Numbered from the stretch's first letter, positions 7,356 to 16,253 are shown. The stretch: DNA of 47,300 nt from Bradyrhizobium sp. YR681 (GCF_000282615.1 NZ_AKIY01000228.1:1-47300), one strand, 5' to 3'. The notes: generated by a model not told the origin, from the sequence alone. A program made the numbers and translations.

Positions 7356-8798
7356 TCACCGCACCAGAATATTCCGGAACTGCCAGGGATCGCTGGTGTC
7401 GATGTCTTCGGGAAACAATCCCGGACGATCCGTCAGCGGCGTCCAGTCGGTATAAAAACCCTTCACCGGGCCGAGATAGGGCAGCTGGATTTCCAGCAGG
7501 CGATCGAAATCCATCTCGTCGGCTTCGACAATGCCTTCGTTCGGGTTCTCGAGCGCCCACACCATGCCGCCGAGCACGGCGGAGGTCACCTGCAGGCCGG
7601 TCGCGTTCTGGTAGGGCGCTAGCGCGCGGGTCTCTTCGATGGAGAGCTGCGAGCCGTACCAATAGGCATTGTTGTCGTGGCCGAACAGGAGCACGCCGAG
7701 CTCGTCGATGCCGTCGACGATCTCGTTCTCGTCGAGGATGTGGTGCTTCTCCTGCATCTTGGCGGCGCGGCCGAACATTTCATGCAGCGACAGCACGGCG
7801 TCGTCGGCCGGATGATAGGCATAGTGGCAGGTCGGCCGGTACACCGCCGTGCCCGATGCGTCACGCACCGTGAAATAATCGGCGATCGAGATCGACTCGT
7901 TGTGGGTGACGAGGAAGCCATACTGGGCGCCGCGGGTCGGGCACCAAGTACGCACGCGCGTGTTGGCGCCGGGCTGCATCAGATAGATGGCGGCGCCGCA
8001 GCCGGCCTCGTGGGTCCGCGCATTCTCCGGCATCCATTTCTCGTGGGTGCCCCAGCCGAGCTCGGATGGCTGCACGCCTTCCGACAGGAAACCCTCCACC
8101 GACCATGTGTTGACGAAGACGTCGGGCTCTTTCGGCGTCTTCGAGCGCTGGGTGTCGCGTTCGGCGATGTGGATGCCCTTGATGCCGGCCTGCCGCATCA
8201 GATCCGCCCATTCGGCCTTGGTCTTCGGCTTGGGGGCGTTGAGCTTCAGGTCGGCGGCGACGTTGAGCAGCGCCTGCTTGACGAAGAACGAGACCATGCC
8301 GGGATTGGCGCCGCAGCAGGAAACGGCCGTGGTCGAGCCCTTAGGCCGCGCCTTCTTGGCGGCCAGCGTCACTTCGCGCAGCGCGTAGTTGGAGCGTGCT
8401 TCCGGGCCCTTCGACGAATCGAAATAGAAGCCGAGCCACGGCTCGTTGACGGTGTCGATATAGAGAGCGCCGAGCTCGTTGCAGAGCTCCATAATGTCGG
8501 TCGAGCCGGTGTCGACGGAGAGATTGACGCAAAAGCCCCGGCCGCCGCCTTCGGTGAGCAGCGGGGTCAGCAACTCCCGATAATTGTCCCGGGTCACGGC
8601 CTTCTGGATGAAGCGCACATTGTGCTGCTCGCAATGCGCCTTGCGGCCCTCGTCCTTGGGATCGATCACGGTGACGCGCGACTTGTCGTAGTCCAGATGC
8701 CGCTCGATCAGCGGCAACGTGCCTTTGCCGATGGAGCCGAAGCCGACCATGACGATGGGACCGGTGATCTTCGCGTAGATCTGCGAGGCGGGGCTCAT
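7356..8798 (-). CDS. hss: Homospermidine synthase
   Basis: A 480-residue NAD-dependent enzyme that makes homospermidine from two putrescines, or from putrescine plus spermidine, in the cytoplasm. The N-terminal Rossmann motif GFGSIGKG is at residues 19-26. Conserved stretches such as DTVNEPWLGFYFD, CCGANPGMVSFFVKQAL and GWGTHEKWMP are typical of bacterial homospermidine synthase, and length is normal. The start is ATG at 8796-8798. It is the last gene of a leftward cluster with ornithine decarboxylase, GNAT and RidA-like genes, which supplies putrescine to it. Homospermidine is the main long polyamine in rhizobia, so this fits the suspected host. Confidence 0.95.
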   Translation of the reverse strand: MSPASQIYAKITGPIVMVGFGSIGKGTLPLIERHLDYDKSRVTVIDPKDEGRKAHCEQHNVRFIQKAVTRDNYRELLTPLLTEGGGRGFCVNLSVDTGSTDIMELCNELGALYIDTVNEPWLGFYFDSSKGPEARSNYALREVTLAAKKARPKGSTTAVSCCGANPGMVSFFVKQALLNVAADLKLNAPKPKTKAEWADLMRQAGIKGIHIAERDTQRSKTPKEPDVFVNTWSVEGFLSEGVQPSELGWGTHEKWMPENARTHEAGCGAAIYLMQPGANTRVRTWCPTRGAQYGFLVTHNESISIADYFTVRDASGTAVYRPTCHYAYHPADDAVLSLHEMFGRAAKMQEKHHILDENEIVDGIDELGVLLFGHDNNAYWYGSQLSIEETRALAPYQNATGLQVTSAVLGGMVWALENPNEGIVEADEMDFDRLLEIQLPYLGPVKGFYTDWTPLTDRPGLFPEDIDTSDPWQFRNILVR

Positions 8799-8853
8799 GG
8801 GATGGTTTCTCCGAAACGTGCTGGCAAAGGGGGATCAGGAGCTGCGGCGCTTG

Positions 8854-9243
8854 TCAGAGGCTGCGGCGCTTGGCGGTGACTTCGATTTCGACCTTCATCT
8901 CGGGCTTGGCGAGAGCGCTGACGACCAGCAAGGTCGCAGCCGGCCTGATGTCGCCGAGCACCTCGCCGCAGACCGCGAAGTGGGCATCGATGAAGCTGGC
9001 GTCGGTGACGTAATAGGTCGCACGGACGATATCGGCCATCTCGAATCCACCCTCCTTCAGGGCGGCTGCGACGGTCTTGAAGCAGTTGCGTGACTGGCTC
9101 GTGACATCTGCCGGCATCGTCATCGTGGTGTAGTCGTAGCCGGTGGTTCCCGCGACGAAGGCGAAATCGCCGTCGATCACGGCGCGGCTGTAGCCGACGG
9201 TTTTCTCGAGGGGAGAGCCGGTGGAGATCAGGCGACGGGACAT
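8854..9243 (-). CDS. RidA/YjgF-family protein
   Basis: A 129-residue RidA-like protein (MSRRLISTGSPLEK...). Family features are the early SRAV stretch, FVAGTTG, the conserved SRNCFKTVAAALKEGG helix and DIVRATYYVTD. RidA proteins form trimers that hydrolyse reactive enamine/imine intermediates made by PLP enzymes. The usual catalytic arginine of true RidA would lie near residue 105; here the region reads GDIRPAATLL, which is compatible. I start at ATG 9243; an in-frame upstream Met would add 28 non-conserved residues. It lies between GNAT and hss and downstream of a PLP-dependent decarboxylase, so a clean-up role in polyamine synthesis is reasonable but inferred. Confidence 0.85.
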   Translation of the reverse strand: MSRRLISTGSPLEKTVGYSRAVIDGDFAFVAGTTGYDYTTMTMPADVTSQSRNCFKTVAAALKEGGFEMADIVRATYYVTDASFIDAHFAVCGEVLGDIRPAATLLVVSALAKPEMKVEIEVTAKRRSL

Positions 9244-9380
9244 GGTCGTGGGCCTCGACTGAAGTGGGGGTGTTTGGCGGGTTAAAGGGCGTTTCTCAGG
9301 CCCGCGCAACCCTAAAGGAACGGGCACGCGCGGACATCGCCGCGGAACGCGGCTTCGGTCGTCGCGGTCAGAGCGATCCC

Positions 9381-9968
9381 TTAGGCCGCGCGCGCCTCGA
9401 GGCCGCGAACTACCCTCCGTTTGGGCAGGGCCGCACCGGTCGGGACGATCATCCCCGCGGCGCCATCCAGCGCACCGGCCTGGAATTCGATCGCCAGCAA
9501 CCGGTCGCGCTCGAACGGGCCGGGCAGCGTCAGCTCGCCGGTCTTGGCGGCCGAGAAGCCGAAACGGGCGTAGTAGGGCGCATCGCCAAGCAGGATCACG
9601 GTATCATGCCCGCGCGACCGGGCGGCGGCCAGCGCTTGTTGCATCAGCGCGGCGCCGATCCCGAGCTCGCGGCAGGCAGGGTCCACCGCCAGCGGTCCGA
9701 GGACCAGAGCGGGCCTGCCTCCGGCGCTGACGTTCCACAGCCGCACGGTTCCCACGAGTGTCCCCTCGCGCACGGCCGACAGGGCAAGGCCTGCGGCAGG
9801 TGCACGTCCGTCGCGCAGGCGCTGGCAGGTGCGGTCATGGCGGTTCTCGCCAAAGCAGGCATCCAGCAGCGCTTCACGAGCGGCGACGTCGGCAGCACGC
9901 TCGCTACGGATCGCGAACGGAGCGGCTTTCGAAGTGAGGGCGATCTGTGGCTTCCGAAAAGCAGTCAT
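9381..9968 (-). CDS. GNAT-family N-acetyltransferase (YhbS-like)
   Basis: A 195-residue GNAT protein. The acetyl-CoA binding motif A lies in the central stretch LGPLAVDPACRELGIGAALM (R/Q-x-x-G-x-G/A type), followed by a helix AALAAARSRGHD and the FGF segment (YYARFGFSAAKTGEL) typical of YhbS-like members. It should transfer an acetyl group to an amine; the substrate is not visible. Its place between ornithine decarboxylase and homospermidine synthase suggests polyamine acetylation or a link to polyamine turnover. It starts 132 bases after the ornithine decarboxylase stop, so the genes are in series but not tightly coupled. Confidence 0.85.
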   Translation of the reverse strand: MTAFRKPQIALTSKAAPFAIRSERAADVAAREALLDACFGENRHDRTCQRLRDGRAPAAGLALSAVREGTLVGTVRLWNVSAGGRPALVLGPLAVDPACRELGIGAALMQQALAAARSRGHDTVILLGDAPYYARFGFSAAKTGELTLPGPFERDRLLAIEFQAGALDGAAGMIVPTGAALPKRRVVRGLEARAA

Positions 9969-10100
9969 GGCGCGTCAGTCCCCGCTTGAGACCTGCGTGC
10001 GATCAGCACGCCGGTCCAAGGCGTCGTCAGAAATCGAAATGTGAGGGAGGAGCCGGCAAGCCGGCTCCCGGGTTCGTCAAGCCTCGGCGTGAGAGGCTGC

Positions 10101-11243
10101 CTAGATGTGGTACGTCTTCAGCGGCGGGATGCCGTTGAACGCCACCGACGAGTAGGTCGACGTATAGGCCCCGGTGCCTTCGATCAGCACCTTGTCGCCG
10201 ATCTCAAGCGTGACGGGGAGCGGATACGGGCTCTTCTCGTACAGCACGTCGGCGCTGTCGCAGGTCGGGCCTGCGAGCACGCACGGCGTCATGTCCGCGC
10301 CGTCATGGGCGGTGCGGATGGCGTAGCGGATCGACTCGTCCATGGTCTCGGCGAGACCGCCGAACTTGCCGATGTCGAGGTAAACCCAGCGCACCTCGTC
10401 CTCGTCGCTCTTCTTCGAGATGAGCACGACCTCGGATTCGATGATGCCGGCGTTGCCCACCATGCCGCGGCCCGGCTCGATGATGGTCTCCGGAATCTGG
10501 TTGCCGAAGTGCTTGCGCAGCGCGCGGAAGATCGACCGGCCGTAGGTCACGACCGGCGGCACGTCCTTCAGGTACTTGGTCGGGAAGCCGCCGCCCATGT
10601 TGACCATGGTCAGGTTGATGCCGCGCTCGGCGCAGTCGCGGAACACCTGCGAGGCCATCGCCAGCGCACGGTCCCACGCCTTCACCTTGCGCTGCTGCGA
10701 GCCGACATGGAAGGAGATGCCGCACGGCTCCAGGCCCAGGCGCTTGGCAGCGTCGAGCACTTCGACGGCCATCTCCGGGTCGCAGCCGAACTTGCGCGAC
10801 AGCGGCCACTCGGCGCCGGCGCAGTCATAGAGGATGCGGCAGAACACCTTCGCGCCGGGAGCGGCACGGGCGATCTTCTCGACCTCGGCGGTGCAATCGA
10901 CCGCGAACAGGCGAATGCCGAGCGCGAAGGCGCGCGCGATGTCGCGCTCCTTCTTGATCGTGTTGCCGAAGGAGATGCGGTCGGGCGTCGCACCGGCGGC
11001 CAATGCCATCTCGATCTCGGCGACCGTCGCGGTGTCGAAGCAGGAGCCCATGGAGGCGAGCAGGGCCAGCACTTCCGGCGCCGGGTTCGCCTTGACGGCA
11101 TAGAACACACGGCTGTCGGGCAGCGCCTTGGCAAAGGTCTGGTAATTGTCGCGCACGACTTCGAGGTCGACGACGAGGCACGGCTCGGTGTCCTGGCCCT
11201 CGCTGCGGCGGTTACGCAGGAATTCCTGAATACGTTCGGTCAT
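10101..11243 (-). CDS. Ornithine (lysine/ornithine) decarboxylase, fold-III PLP type
   Basis: A 380-residue alanine-racemase-fold (eukaryote-like) decarboxylase that makes putrescine, and possibly cadaverine, in the cytoplasm. The PLP lysine is K51 in YAVKANP; HVGSQ near the middle, the glycine loop GGGFP, the EPGRG phosphate-binding motif and the catalytic C328 in GPTCDSAD are all present. Length is normal. The ATG at 11241-11243 is preceded by GGGAGAG. It heads the leftward polyamine cluster and feeds homospermidine synthase. A roughly 550-base untranslated leader precedes it and is probably a regulatory RNA. Lysine versus ornithine preference cannot be settled by eye. Confidence 0.93.
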   Translation of the reverse strand: MTERIQEFLRNRRSEGQDTEPCLVVDLEVVRDNYQTFAKALPDSRVFYAVKANPAPEVLALLASMGSCFDTATVAEIEMALAAGATPDRISFGNTIKKERDIARAFALGIRLFAVDCTAEVEKIARAAPGAKVFCRILYDCAGAEWPLSRKFGCDPEMAVEVLDAAKRLGLEPCGISFHVGSQQRKVKAWDRALAMASQVFRDCAERGINLTMVNMGGGFPTKYLKDVPPVVTYGRSIFRALRKHFGNQIPETIIEPGRGMVGNAGIIESEVVLISKKSDEDEVRWVYLDIGKFGGLAETMDESIRYAIRTAHDGADMTPCVLAGPTCDSADVLYEKSPYPLPVTLEIGDKVLIEGTGAYTSTYSSVAFNGIPPLKTYHI

Positions 11244-11790
11244 AGCACTCTCCCAAACGGCCCAGCGACGGGGATCCGTTCAAAAAATGTCGTCGGATAA
11301 GCGCCCCGGCCAGATCGCGCGATGGAGGCGCGACGAGCCAAAGACTCAAATCAGACTGTGCTGCCGTGGATTGGTTGGGAATTTCCCGCCCGCACACCTG
11401 GCAATGAAGGACAAGCCTTTTCAGTAGCCCGCGCCGGCGTTGGACTGCCGGTAGAGACCAAAAAAGCCCGATCCGTCGTTGCTTTAAGTCGCGTCCCCCG
11501 TTGAGAGCGGGGTGCGCCGGTTCGCCTCCGGCTGCCAGTCACGGTTGCAAAAAGTGAAGTCACCTTCGACAAGGCATCTCTTTGAGAGAGATGCTGGACG
11601 CTCCGGGTTTGCTTCGTCTCCTGACCTCTGGATCTTGCGACCTTCGGACTTTCGACTTCCACACTTCCGAAGAGCCCCTCGGCTTCTTCACCCCTTGGCG
11701 GCTGTCCGGCCTCTTGTCCGGATACCTACCGACTGACACACGACCACAGGCACGTGCGAAATTGGGCAAGAGCGCACATAAGGCTTTTGA
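11244..11790 (-). promoter_or_regulatory. Long structured leader of ornithine decarboxylase gene (candidate speF RNA motif)
   Basis: No convincing gene lies in this stretch, but on the minus strand it can form several hairpins. These include a perfect 8-base stem (GCATCTCT at 11574-11581 with its complement at 11587-11594, 5-base loop), CCGGC/GCCGG arms at 11434-11451, and an AAAGC...GCTTTTTT element near 11460-11485. Alphaproteobacteria carry a long conserved RNA, the speF motif, ahead of ornithine decarboxylase genes, and both length and position match. I recognise it by context and structure, not by a model search. The promoter should lie near 11800-11850. Short ORFs that can be read here look like by-products of the RNA. 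Confidence 0.5.
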
Positions 11791-11929
11791 CTCTGCTTCG
11801 CAAGAATTTTTTTAGGCTGAGAACAGATTTGCCTAACATCTGCTTGCGCAGTGTTGCGCGAGCGACGCGGAAGATGAACGCGCGTTAAGTTTTCTGCGTC
11901 GTACGCGCCTCACGCGCGCGCGAGAAGCG

Positions 11930-12184
11930 TCAGCCGCGCTTGGTGAAGGGTTCGACGCGCTGGGCTGCGCGGATGAAGGCGGTCATCACCAGCACGCCGA
12001 GTGCGAACAGCACGGCCTGGAGGATGTGTGTGCCCTGGTCGCCGAGCCCGAACAGGATCGCGAGCGCCCAGCCGCCGGCAAAGGCTGCGCCGAACACCTC
12101 GGCGCCGATCAAGATCGCGGCGCTGATGACGGTGATGACGCTGGGCCAGACGATCCGGCGGGAGGACGAGGAGGACGCGTTCAT
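11930..12184 (-). CDS. Small two-span membrane protein
   Basis: An 84-residue protein of unknown function. A Ser-rich N-terminus (MNASSSSSRR) is followed by two hydrophobic segments, about residues 12-40 (VITVISAAILIGAEVFGAAFAGGWALAILF) and 50-68 (LQAVLFALGVLVMTAFI), then a basic tail. I start at ATG 12184; the 29 in-frame codons further upstream are arginine/proline-rich and run into the divergent peptidase promoter area. It is divergent from the oligopeptidase gene. Codon use and membrane pattern support a real gene, but no family is recognised. Confidence 0.6.
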   Translation of the reverse strand: MNASSSSSRRIVWPSVITVISAAILIGAEVFGAAFAGGWALAILFGLGDQGTHILQAVLFALGVLVMTAFIRAAQRVEPFTKRG

Positions 12185-12321
12185 GAGCTCAGGGGTCCCT
12201 AGGCTTGGAGGGCCGCAATCTCCCCGAAAAGGCGGCCGGGAGCAAGGCCAAATGGCCCAAAAAAGCCCCATCGCGTGCTATAGCTGGCCGCAACAAATCA
12301 GCTCGAAAAACGAGACCAGCG

Positions 12322-14403
12322 ATGTCAGACCCCCGCCAAACTACGGACTCCGAGACCAACCCGCTGCTGAAGGCCTGGGTGACGCCGTTCGCGACCCCGC
12401 CCTTCGACGAGATCAAGCCTGAGCACTTCCTGCCGGCCTTCGAGCAGGCCTTCGCCGATCACTCCGCGGAGATCGCAGCGATCACCAACGATCCCGCCGC
12501 GGCCGACTTCGCCAACACCATCACGGCGCTGGAGCGCTCCGGCAAGCTGCTGAGCAAGGTCGCCGCGGTGTTCTACGACCTCGTCTCGGCGCATTCCAAC
12601 CCAGCCATCCTGGAGATCGACAAGGAGGTCTCAATTCGGATGGCGCGGCACTGGAATCCGATCATGATGAACGCCGTGCTGTTTGGTCGCATCGCCCAGC
12701 TGCACGAGAACCGTGCGGCGCTCGGTCTCAGCTCCGAGCAGCTCCGGCTGCTGGAGCGCACCTACACCCGCTTCCACCGCTCCGGCGCCGGCCTCTCCGA
12801 GGAGGCCAAGAAGCGCATGGCCGAGATCAACGAGAAGCTCGCCCAGCTCGGCACCAGCTTCAGCCACCATCTGCTCGGCGACGAGCAGGAATGGTTCATG
12901 GAGCTCGGCGAGGCCGATCGCCAGGGCCTGCCCGAGAGCTTCGTCGCCGCTGCCAAGGCTGCGGCGGAAGAGCGCGGCATGGCAGGCAAGGCCATCGTCA
13001 CGCTGTCGCGCTCCTCGACCGAGCCGTTCCTGAAGAGCTCGGCCCGGCGTGACCTGCGCGAGAAGGTCTACAAGGCCTTTACGGCGCGCGGCGACAACGG
13101 CAATGCCAATGACAACAACGGAACCATCGTCGAGATCCTGAAACTGCGCGAGGAGAGTGCCCAGCTGCTGGGCTATCCGACCTTTGCGGCCTACCGGCTC
13201 GAGGATTCCATGGCCAAGACGCCCGATGCGGTGCGCGGCCTGCTGGAGCGGGTCTGGAAGCCGGCGCGCGCCCGCGCGCTCGCCGACCGCGACGAAATGC
13301 AGGCGCTGATCACGGAGGAGGGCGGCAATTTCAAGCTCGCGCCCTGGGACTGGCGCTTCTATGCCGAGAAGCTGCGGCTCCAGCGCGCCAATTTCGACGA
13401 TGCCGCGATCAAGCCGTATCTGACGCTCGATCACATGATCGCCGCCGCCTTCGACTGCGCCACGCGGCTGTTCGGCATCACCTTCGTCGAGCGCAAGGAC
13501 GTGCCGGCCTGGCACCCTGATGTCCGGGTCTGGGAGGTGAAGGGGACCGACGGCAAGCACAAGGCGCTGTTCTACGGCGACTACTATGCCCGGCCGTCAA
13601 AGCGTTCCGGCGCCTGGATGACCTCGCTGCGCGACCAGCAAAAACTGGATGGCGAGATCGCGCCCCTGATCATCAATGTCTGCAACTTCGCCAAGGGCGC
13701 CAACGGCGAGCCCTCGCTGCTGTCCCCTGACGATGCCCGCACCCTGTTCCACGAGTTCGGCCACGGCCTGCACGGCATGCTCTCCAACGTGACCTATCCG
13801 TCGCTGTCGGGCACGTCCGTGTTCACCGACTTCGTCGAGCTGCCCTCGCAGCTCTACGAGCACTGGCAGGAGCGGCCCGAAGTGCTCCAGCAGTTCGCCC
13901 GCCATTACCAGACCGGTGAGCCGCTGCCGGACGATCTGCTGCAACGGTTCCTGGCCGCGCGAAAATTCAACCAGGGTTTTGCGACCGTGGAGTTCGTCTC
14001 CTCGGCGCTGATCGACCTCGAATTCCACACCCAGCCGGCCGCCGCGGCGCAGGACGTCCGGGCCTTCGAGAGACGCGAGCTTGAGAAGATTGGCATGCCC
14101 GAGGAGATTTCCTTGCGCCACCGCCCAACCCAGTTCGGCCACATCTTCTCCGGCGATCACTACGCCGCGGGCTATTACAGCTACATGTGGTCGGAAGTGA
14201 TGGACGCCGATGCCTTCGGCGCCTTCGAGGAGGCCGGCAACATCTTCGATCCCGCCGTCGCCAAACGCCTGCACGACGACATCTACTCCTCGGGCGGATC
14301 GGTCGATCCGGAAGCCGCCTACGAGGCGTTCCGCGGGCGCCCGCCGGAGCCCGACGCACTGCTGCGCCGCCGCGGCCTGCTCGACGCCCCGAAGGCGGCC
14401 TGA
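12322..14403 (+). CDS. M3-family oligopeptidase (oligopeptidase A/Dcp-like)
   Basis: A 693-residue cytoplasmic zinc peptidase. The metal site HEFGH is at residues 477-481 with the typical flanks (TLFHEFGHGLHGML), the third ligand glutamate falls in the next helix (DFVELPSQLYEHW), and the substrate-binding GYYSY segment (AAGYYSYMWSEVMDADAF) lies near the C-terminus. It degrades short peptides released by other proteases. I start at ATG 12322; 39 upstream in-frame codons are lysine/arginine-rich and unlike the family. The stop overlaps the ATG of the DUF1007 gene (TGATG). That coupling to metal-transport genes is unusual and may only reflect shared transcription. Symbol withheld because prlC and dcp cannot be separated by eye. 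Confidence 0.92.
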   Translation: MSDPRQTTDSETNPLLKAWVTPFATPPFDEIKPEHFLPAFEQAFADHSAEIAAITNDPAAADFANTITALERSGKLLSKVAAVFYDLVSAHSNPAILEIDKEVSIRMARHWNPIMMNAVLFGRIAQLHENRAALGLSSEQLRLLERTYTRFHRSGAGLSEEAKKRMAEINEKLAQLGTSFSHHLLGDEQEWFMELGEADRQGLPESFVAAAKAAAEERGMAGKAIVTLSRSSTEPFLKSSARRDLREKVYKAFTARGDNGNANDNNGTIVEILKLREESAQLLGYPTFAAYRLEDSMAKTPDAVRGLLERVWKPARARALADRDEMQALITEEGGNFKLAPWDWRFYAEKLRLQRANFDDAAIKPYLTLDHMIAAAFDCATRLFGITFVERKDVPAWHPDVRVWEVKGTDGKHKALFYGDYYARPSKRSGAWMTSLRDQQKLDGEIAPLIINVCNFAKGANGEPSLLSPDDARTLFHEFGHGLHGMLSNVTYPSLSGTSVFTDFVELPSQLYEHWQERPEVLQQFARHYQTGEPLPDDLLQRFLAARKFNQGFATVEFVSSALIDLEFHTQPAAAAQDVRAFERRELEKIGMPEEISLRHRPTQFGHIFSGDHYAAGYYSYMWSEVMDADAFGAFEEAGNIFDPAVAKRLHDDIYSSGGSVDPEAAYEAFRGRPPEPDALLRRRGLLDAPKAA

Positions 14404-15041
14404 TGGGCATGCGTGCCCTGTTCGGCCTGCTGCTCGCCGTAGGCCTCACGCTCGCCGCGGGCGCGGCGAGGGCGCATCCGCATGTCTGGATCACCGCGAC
14501 CAGTGAACTTCTTTACGCGGCGGACGGTTCAATCACCGGCGTTCGCCACGCCTGGACCTTCGACGACATGTTCTCGGCCTATGCGGTGCAAGGGCTCGAG
14601 AGCAAGACCAAGGGCACCTATACGCGCGAGGAACTGGGGCCGCTGGCGCAGACCAATGTCGAGTCGCTGAAGGAATACGCCTACTTCACCTTCGCGCGAG
14701 CCGACGGCAAGAAGGAGCGATTTAACGAGCCGGTCGACTACTTCCTCGACTACAAGGATACGGTGCTGACCCTGCACTTCACGCTGCCGCTGAAGAATCC
14801 GGTCAAGCCCAGGCAACTGGTGCTCGAAGTGTTCGACCGTTCCTTCTTCATCGACTTCCAGATGGCCAAGGACAATCCGGTCAAGCTGGTCGGCGCGCCG
14901 GCGGGTTGCCAGATGAAGCTCGATCGTCCCAGCGACGGCACCGCGACCGCGCAAAAGCTCAACGAGCAGACTTTCATGAGCGGCGAGAACACCAATTTCG
15001 GCATGATGTTCGCCAACAAGATCACGGTGGATTGCCCTTGA
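14403..15041 (+). CDS. DUF1007 periplasmic protein (partner of RcnA/NrsD-type transporter)
   Basis: A 212-residue secreted protein with a signal peptide (MGMRALFGLLLAVGLTLAAGAARAHPH). The mature N-terminus begins with the HPHVWI motif that defines DUF1007 and could bind metal once the signal is removed. The rest has a beta-rich pattern, for example AWTFDDMFSAYAVQGLE. Such proteins are encoded beside nickel/cobalt transporter genes of the COG2215 group, as here, and are thought to work with them in the periplasm. ATG 14403 overlaps the peptidase stop, and its own stop overlaps the TTG start of the transporter gene, so all three are coupled. Confidence 0.85.
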   Translation: MGMRALFGLLLAVGLTLAAGAARAHPHVWITATSELLYAADGSITGVRHAWTFDDMFSAYAVQGLESKTKGTYTREELGPLAQTNVESLKEYAYFTFARADGKKERFNEPVDYFLDYKDTVLTLHFTLPLKNPVKPRQLVLEVFDRSFFIDFQMAKDNPVKLVGAPAGCQMKLDRPSDGTATAQKLNEQTFMSGENTNFGMMFANKITVDCP

Positions 15042-16144
15042 TCGGTCGTCTTCATTCTTCGCTTGCCCGCGGGCTTCTCGCCTGTGCCGCCGTTCTCCTG
15101 GTCGTCGGCGTGGCGGATGCCGCGCTGCATGATCTCCTCGCGCAGAACCCGTTCGGCTCACCGAGACCCGCGCAGGCGGCCGAGCCCGAGGCCAGCGGCC
15201 TCATCGGCTGGCTCCTGGCAAAACAATCCGAGTTTTATCGCCAGATGTCGGCGACCATCCGCTCTGCGAAGTCCGACGGCTCGGCGGTGTGGACGCTGCT
15301 CTTCATCTCGTTTGCCTACGGCATCTTCCACGCTGCCGGCCCGGGCCACGGCAAGGCGGTGATCGCGTCCTATCTCGTCGCCAACCGCGAGACCTTCAGG
15401 CGCGGCATCGCGCTGTCGTTTGCCTCGGCCCTGATGCAGTCGCTGGTCGCGATCCTGATCGTCGGCATCTCGGCCTGGGTGCTGAACGCCACCGCCAAGA
15501 CCATGTGCAAGGCGGAAGGCGCGATCGAGATCGCCAGTTACGCCCTGATCGCGCTGTTCGGCCTGCGGCTGGTCTGGGTCAAGGGCCGCATCTTCATCCG
15601 TGCGCTCCAGGCGGCGCAGCCGGTGCCGGCGATTGCCGGCGTGCCGCATGACCACGATCATCACCATCATCATGATGCGCATGATCACCACGATCACCAT
15701 CATCACGACCATGGCCACGCCCATGCCCACCACGCGCACGGCCACGTTCACGACGAGCATTGCGGCCATTCCCACGGCCCCACACCCAGCGAGCTCGCCG
15801 GCGCCGGCGGCTGGCGGCGCGGGTTTGCCGCGATCCTGACCGTCGGCATCCGTCCCTGCTCAGGCGCCATCCTGGTGCTGGTGTTCGCGCTGGCCCAGGG
15901 CCTGTTCTGGGCCGGCATCGCCGCGACCTTCCTGATGGGGCTCGGCACCGCGATCACGGTCGCGGCCATCGCCGTCGTCGCCGTCTCCGCCAAGGACATC
16001 GCCGGCCGCCTCAGCGCCGGCCGCGACGGCGGCGGCGCCCTCTTCATGCGCGGCATCGAATTCGGCGCCGCCGCCCTCGTGCTGCTGTTCGGCGCCGGCC
16101 TGTTGCTCGGCTATATCGCGGCCGAACGGACGACGTGTTTTTGA
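15038..16144 (+). CDS. RcnA/NrsD-like nickel/cobalt (metal) transporter with His-rich loop
   Basis: A 368-residue inner-membrane protein of the COG2215/NicO group. The motif HAAGPGHGKAVIASYL (about residues 100-116) and a second motif VGIRPCSGAILVL after the loop are the two family signatures. Between them lies a cytoplasmic or periplasmic loop with dozens of His and Asp residues (about residues 204-250), which should bind metal ions. RcnA-type proteins export nickel and cobalt; other members may import or handle zinc. Start is TTG 15038, overlapping the DUF1007 stop. The longer in-frame ORF from 14906 is antisense-like shadow sequence. Direction of transport and metal are not visible. Confidence 0.87.
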   Translation: MIGRLHSSLARGLLACAAVLLVVGVADAALHDLLAQNPFGSPRPAQAAEPEASGLIGWLLAKQSEFYRQMSATIRSAKSDGSAVWTLLFISFAYGIFHAAGPGHGKAVIASYLVANRETFRRGIALSFASALMQSLVAILIVGISAWVLNATAKTMCKAEGAIEIASYALIALFGLRLVWVKGRIFIRALQAAQPVPAIAGVPHDHDHHHHHDAHDHHDHHHHDHGHAHAHHAHGHVHDEHCGHSHGPTPSELAGAGGWRRGFAAILTVGIRPCSGAILVLVFALAQGLFWAGIAATFLMGLGTAITVAAIAVVAVSAKDIAGRLSAGRDGGGALFMRGIEFGAAALVLLFGAGLLLGYIAAERTTCF

Positions 16145-16157
16145 AGCAATGGCCTCG

Positions 16158-16239
16158 TAGCCCGGATGGAGCGAAGCGCAATCCGGGACAGTGCCGCCGC
16201 GGAGGGACCCCGGATTACGCTTCGCTCCATCCGGGCTAC
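16158..16239. repeat. Dispersed palindromic repeat (GTAGCCCGGATGGAGCGAAG arms)
   Basis: Left arm 16158-16188 and right arm 16209-16239 are complementary apart from a single base or so, with a 20-base loop. This element is found in many copies in Bradyrhizobium and Rhodopseudomonas genomes. It sits between convergent genes (transporter and MAPEG) and could act as a transcription end. Confidence 0.8.
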
Positions 16240-16253
16240 GATCCCTAACAAGC

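Noticed and set aside
10041..11300. 419-codon plus-strand ORF opposite the ornithine decarboxylase gene
   Set aside because: The minus-strand frame has all PLP-enzyme motifs; the plus frame is an antisense shadow.
11351..11769. Two short minus-strand ORFs in the ornithine decarboxylase leader
   Set aside because: Their Ser/Arg/Lys-rich composition and lack of good ribosome sites suggest chance reading through a structured RNA, though a regulatory leader peptide cannot be excluded.
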